5,569 nt of DNA. Origin: an uncultured bacterium (GTDB lineage: Bacteria > Patescibacteriota > Minisyncoccia > Phycocordibacterales > PALSA-1337). Positions within the stretch are counted from its first letter, which is position 1; each line of letters opens with the position of its first letter. Below the pieces are notes generated by a model. That model had not been told where the DNA came from, did no database searches, and was given only the letters and a program-made list of their open reading frames with translations. The position numbers were made by a program, and so were the translations under genes. Positions 2,766 through 5,569 of this stretch are shown piece after piece. The DNA is taken from positions 1 to 5,569 of the forward strand of contig CAIKDL010000102.1 of NCBI GenBank assembly GCA_903826185.1, read 5' to 3'.

Positions 2766-5569
2766 TGCTGACAATTTTACCCTTAATAACGATGATCTTT
2801 TTGATATCTTTACCTTCGGTCCATTTTTTCACCTCAGGAAGGGCTTGTGCGGCGGTTTTCATCGCTTCAATTGCCTCCGGCTCGCTGCTTTGAGCCGTTT
2901 CTGAATCGATCTCAAATATCCCACGCACCTTACCATTGACTTGAACAGCTATTTTAGCCTTATTTTCCAAGGCTAATTCCGGTTTATACTCTGGCCACAA
3001 TGCCGTGTGAATGGAGCTCTTATTACCAAGATTTGACCACAATTCTTCGGTTACATGAGGAGCAAATGGTGCCAAAAGTTTGAGCAGAGACTCGAATTGT
3101 TCCCTGTTCACTCCAGTTTTTTCCAATTCATTTACCGCAATCATTAGCGAGCTTATGGCGGTATTGAAGCGCATCGCTATTATGTCGTCTCCAACCTTCT
3201 TTATAGTCTTATGGATGATCTTTTCGGTTTGTTGGGGATCGTCCTTATGACCATTTTCGGTCTTTTCAGCCAATCGCCAAACCTTCTCAATAAATCTACG
3301 TGCGCCAACCATGCTGTCTGTGCTCCAAGAAATTTGTTGATCAAATGGACCCATGAACATCTCATAGACGCGCAATGTATCTGCGCCATAAACTTTTACA
3401 ACATCATCAGGATTGACGACATTACCGAAACGCTTGGACATCTTGCGGCCATCCTGACCCATGATCAAACCGACATGTTGAAGTTTTTTAAACGGTTCAA
3501 TGTTCGACACAACACCAATATCATAAAGGAATTTGTGCCAGAAGCGCGCATAGATAAGGTGGCGTGTGGCGTGCTCGGCACCACCCACATAAAAATCCAC
3601 CGGTGACCAATGCTTCTCTTTTTTAACATCAACCAGAGCTTTGTCATTTTTCGGATCCTCATAGCGCAAGTAGTACCACGATGAACCAGCCCATTGAGGC
3701 ATGGTGTTAGTCTCGCGTTTGGCTTTGCAATCAGAATTGAAGAACCTACGCAGGTCTTTGAAATCTTTTAGGATTTGCTTTTCTGGTAAGACTTCCTTCA
3801 ACATCTCCAAACCACTAAAGCCCCAGGCACAACCGATCAGTTTGTCGCGATCCAAGAAATTTTCCAGCTCGTAAACATCGGCTTTGGTATCCGTGAAGTA
3901 ATAGACATCTTTCACGTCAACTCCCCAATCTTTGCAGATCTGTTCGATCTTCTCCTCTTTTGAATGATGGTCTTCAAAAGTCAATATATGATCAAACTTC
4001 AGACCAGATTTCTTGAGCGACGGCTTAACATATATGTTTGATCCGGAGGAAACTACAGCGTATTTAGCTTTTTTATATTTCTTTATCTCTGCAATAAATC
4101 CGTTGAACAATGCGAACTTTTCTTTGATCATCTCCTCACCAAATTTGCCAGTCCAAGACAAGTCTTCGTCTATTTGTTCTTGCGTACGTACGGAGTCACG
4201 TGTGTGATGGGGCTTTTTATTGAAATACTTGAGCATCTCAGCTACCACATCTTTCTCTTTGTGGCCCATGCGTACTCGTGCAGTGATGGCAGCTTGCCAT
4301 GTATCACCCAAAACTCCGTCGAAGTCGAATATGAAGTATTTCGGGGCTTTTTTCTCTTCTACACACTTCGGGCAAGTTGTATTAACCCATTTGTCGATAG
4401 CGGCTAATGGCGACTCCCCAGTTCCGGTCGGTTCATAGGACTTAACTTTTGGTAATTTAACTGGCAATTCTTTTTCTGGAACCGGTACTGCGTCATGTCT
4501 CTCACAGTGCACGACTGGTATTGGCTCACCCCAATAGCGCTGACGTGAAAAGACCCAGTCACGCAACTTGTACTTGGTGACCCATTTTCCATGAACGAAA
4601 TCTGTGATCTCTTTCTTGATTGTCAAACTTTCTAAGCCATTAAATTTACCAGAATTTACCAGAATACCATCGTCTATATATGCTCCAGGTTTATTCATGT
4701 TGGCCCAGAAGTACAAAGAGAATCGGATGTCATGCTCGGTCTGATTGAGTGTAGATACAACATCAGCACTGGAAACCCATCTGAAGTCATGCTTCTCTAA
4801 TTCCGCTTTCGAAACTTCCTTCTTCGAATCGCTGTTCAGCTTGAATAATAGACCAGTGATGTGAGTAAGATGGTTCTCATTCTTCCATGACGCGAAGAAA
4901 TGTCCGTGCGCCTCGCCGAGATTTTTTACAAATTTGATATCGGTGTAACCAGTCTCCTCAATTATTTCTCTTGTCGCCGAGACTACTGGATCTTCACCTT
5001 TTTCGATGCCACCGGTTAAGAAGGTCTTTCTAGGTGTCTTCTTCCAATCCAAAATCATGTACTTGTCTTCTGACCAATGCTTGATGACAGCAGTTATTGA
5101 AGCTCGCACCGATGTTGGTTTATCGGATCTTGGTGCCCCGCCTGGTGTATCATCAACGAAATCTGGGATTATGACATTCTTCACTGCTAGGCCGAACTTC
5201 TTGGCGAATTGAAAATCTCTTTCATCGTGTGCTGGTACAGCCATGACTGCTCCGGTGCCGTAGTCGGCTAAGACATAATCTGATATCCAAACTGAAACTT
5301 TTTCGCTAGTGGCTGGATTTATAGCTGATATACCAGAAAGTTCCACGCCAGTCTTCTCTTTCGTGGCATCGGTGCGCTCTATCTCTGTCTCATTCTTGGC
5401 GCGCGAGATATAAGCTTCGACTTCTTTGCGATTTTTAGCTTGACCCAGAAGTTCGCCTACAAGCTTATGCTCTGGTGCCAAGACGACATAAGTCACTCCG
5501 AACAAAGTGTCTGGACGTGTCGTGAAGACTTCGATGTTTTTTGTGGCAGCCGCGCTGGTTTTTTCGCCA
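2755..5569 (-). CDS. leuS: Leucyl-tRNA synthetase with inserted Nudix and HAD domains (5'-truncated by window edge)
   Basis: LeuRS charges tRNA-Leu with leucine in the cytoplasm. The frame is open to the window edge (first whole codon 5568-5566), so the N-terminal Rossmann half with the HIGH motif is missing. In order: editing-domain threonine-rich motif TTRPDT (5523-5506); GTGAVMAVPAHDERD (5259-5215) with the editing Asp; a Nudix domain (about 5112-4702); return to LeuRS at ILVNSG (4665-4648); RDWVFSRQRYWGEPIP (4563-4516); zinc-type residues C..H (4506-4495) and CPKC (4374-4363); a HAD domain (about 4341-3739); RETNTM (3717-3700) and the catalytic core; KMSKR (3444-3430); the anticodon-binding helical domain (about 3243-2971); and the C-terminal domain with QVNGKVRG. 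The 937 residues in view plus a usual ~230-250 missing give about 1,170-1,190, against about 800-880 for ordinary bacterial LeuRS; the two inserts explain the excess. An internal TTG at 5505 lies inside TTRPDTLFG and is not the start. No terminator hairpin follows the TAA stop. Confidence 0.97.
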   Translation of the reverse strand, partial: GEKTSAAATKNIEVFTTRPDTLFGVTYVVLAPEHKLVGELLGQAKNRKEVEAYISRAKNETEIERTDATKEKTGVELSGISAINPATSEKVSVWISDYVLADYGTGAVMAVPAHDERDFQFAKKFGLAVKNVIIPDFVDDTPGGAPRSDKPTSVRASITAVIKHWSEDKYMILDWKKTPRKTFLTGGIEKGEDPVVSATREIIEETGYTDIKFVKNLGEAHGHFFASWKNENHLTHITGLLFKLNSDSKKEVSKAELEKHDFRWVSSADVVSTLNQTEHDIRFSLYFWANMNKPGAYIDDGILVNSGKFNGLESLTIKKEITDFVHGKWVTKYKLRDWVFSRQRYWGEPIPVVHCERHDAVPVPEKELPVKLPKVKSYEPTGTGESPLAAIDKWVNTTCPKCVEEKKAPKYFIFDFDGVLGDTWQAAITARVRMGHKEKDVVAEMLKYFNKKPHHTRDSVRTQEQIDEDLSWTGKFGEEMIKEKFALFNGFIAEIKKYKKAKYAVVSSGSNIYVKPSLKKSGLKFDHILTFEDHHSKEEKIEQICKDWGVDVKDVYYFTDTKADVYELENFLDRDKLIGCAWGFSGLEMLKEVLPEKQILKDFKDLRRFFNSDCKAKRETNTMPQWAGSSWYYLRYEDPKNDKALVDVKKEKHWSPVDFYVGGAEHATRHLIYARFWHKFLYDIGVVSNIEPFKKLQHVGLIMGQDGRKMSKRFGNVVNPDDVVKVYGADTLRVYEMFMGPFDQQISWSTDSMVGARRFIEKVWRLAEKTENGHKDDPQQTEKIIHKTIKKVGDDIIAMRFNTAISSLMIAVNELEKTGVNREQFESLLKLLAPFAPHVTEELWSNLGNKSSIHTALWPEYKPELALENKAKIAVQVNGKVRGIFEIDSETAQSSEPEAIEAMKTAAQALPEVKKWTEGKDIKKIIVIKGKIVSIVI
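3739..4341 (-). other. HAD-superfamily phosphatase-like domain inserted in LeuRS zinc/catalytic junction
   Basis: About 200 residues lie between CPKC-VEEKKAP and NSDCKAKRETNTM, where ordinary LeuRS reads roughly CPKCGGPAKRETDTM. All four HAD motifs are visible. Motif I is FIFDFDGVLGDT (4335-4300), with nucleophile Asp at 4326-4324 and acid/base Asp two residues on. Motif II is YAVVSSGS (4062-4039). Motif III is probably the Lys of SKEEKIEQI (3960-3958). Motif IV is TDTKADV, with Asp residues at 3891-3889 and 3879-3877. The about 80 residues between motifs I and II are mostly helical and fit a C1 cap. The tail 'GCAWGFSGLEML' resembles the end of many HAD phosphatases. The complete catalytic set predicts phosphohydrolase activity; the substrate is unknown. 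The frame is continuous with LeuRS on both sides. Confidence 0.9.
4702..5112 (-). other. Nudix hydrolase domain inserted in LeuRS
   Basis: About 137 residues lie between the end of the LeuRS editing domain ('GLAVKNVIIPDF') and the LeuRS segment 'GAYIDDGILVNSG'. The Nudix box G-x5-E-x7-R-E-U-x-E-E-x-G-U is complete at 5013-4945: G-GIEKG-E-DPVVSAT-REIIEETG-Y, the last position being Tyr instead of an aliphatic residue. Upstream strands 'SITAVIKHW' and 'KYMILDWKK' and downstream 'HITGLLFKL' and 'HDFRWVSSADV' fit the Nudix fold. The family hydrolyses nucleoside diphosphates linked to another moiety, using Mg2+ held by the REUxEE glutamates, all present here. The substrate cannot be read from the sequence. 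Ordinary bacterial LeuRS has only a short linker at this point. I have an impression that related Patescibacteria LeuRS proteins carry a similar insert. Confidence 0.92.

Noticed and set aside
3211..3606. Plus-strand open frame of 131 codons inside leuS, and similar ones at 599-970, 1106-1348, 155-409 and 1651-1953
   Set aside because: They run antisense to genes with clear family motifs, show no recognisable domains or initiation signals, and are of the length expected by chance opposite real coding sequence.
4643..4665. Perfect tandem 10-bp repeat (TTTACCAGAA twice on the plus strand)
   Set aside because: It lies in the conserved LeuRS coding segment ILVNSGKF. The period is not a multiple of three and the residues encoded differ between the copies, so it is best explained by chance within constrained coding sequence.
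3739..5112. The two LeuRS inserts as inteins or as assembly artefacts
   Set aside because: No intein splice-junction pattern (N-terminal Cys/Ser, C-terminal HN followed by Cys/Ser/Thr) or homing endonuclease is seen. Both inserts join LeuRS in frame with no stop or frameshift. The joins fall at linkers, and LeuRS conservation resumes promptly. A chimera cannot be fully excluded without reads.

Overview
The window looks like chromosomal DNA from a member of the Candidate Phyla Radiation (Patescibacteria, probably the Parcubacteria group). I infer this from four things: the style of the leucyl-tRNA synthetase (a KMSKR signature followed by FGNVVNPDDVV), a sigma-region-4/HARE-HTH protein, a protein resembling the front half of patescibacterial VirD4/TraC-type proteins, and very tight gene packing. 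All genes read on the minus strand and need only the standard bacterial code. No mobile element, CRISPR array, tRNA or rRNA was seen.

Reading in the direction of transcription, from the high-coordinate end: (1) 5569-2755 is leuS. Its first ~230-250 codons lie outside the window, and everything from the start of the editing domain to the C-terminus is present. This is the striking gene. Its ordinary LeuRS framework is interrupted in frame by two enzyme-like domains, a Nudix hydrolase with a complete Nudix box (about 5112-4702) between the editing domain and the return to the catalytic core, and a HAD-superfamily phosphatase domain with all four HAD motifs (about 4341-3739) inside the zinc-knuckle/catalytic-core junction. 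(2) 2754-2662 is a 93-bp AT-rich gap with two tandem sigma70-type promoters built around a 12-bp direct repeat. (3) 2661-1615 encodes a 348-aa regulator-like protein with a sigma region 4 helix-turn-helix, a HARE-HTH and a terminal winged-helix-like segment. (4) 1585-308 encodes a 425-aa membrane-anchored protein that resembles the N-terminal part of conjugation-type ATPases but has no ATPase domain. (5) 306-1 is the start of mltG, a peptidoglycan lytic transglycosylase, cut by the window edge.

The three genes after leuS are spaced 29 nt and 1 nt apart and probably form one operon driven by the tandem promoters: a transcription-associated protein, an envelope-anchored protein of unknown role, and a cell-wall enzyme. 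None of the three visible starts has a recognisable Shine-Dalgarno sequence. The most noteworthy observation is the double phosphohydrolase insertion in LeuRS. Both inserts keep their catalytic residues, which suggests active enzymes rather than inert spacers, but their substrates cannot be read from sequence.
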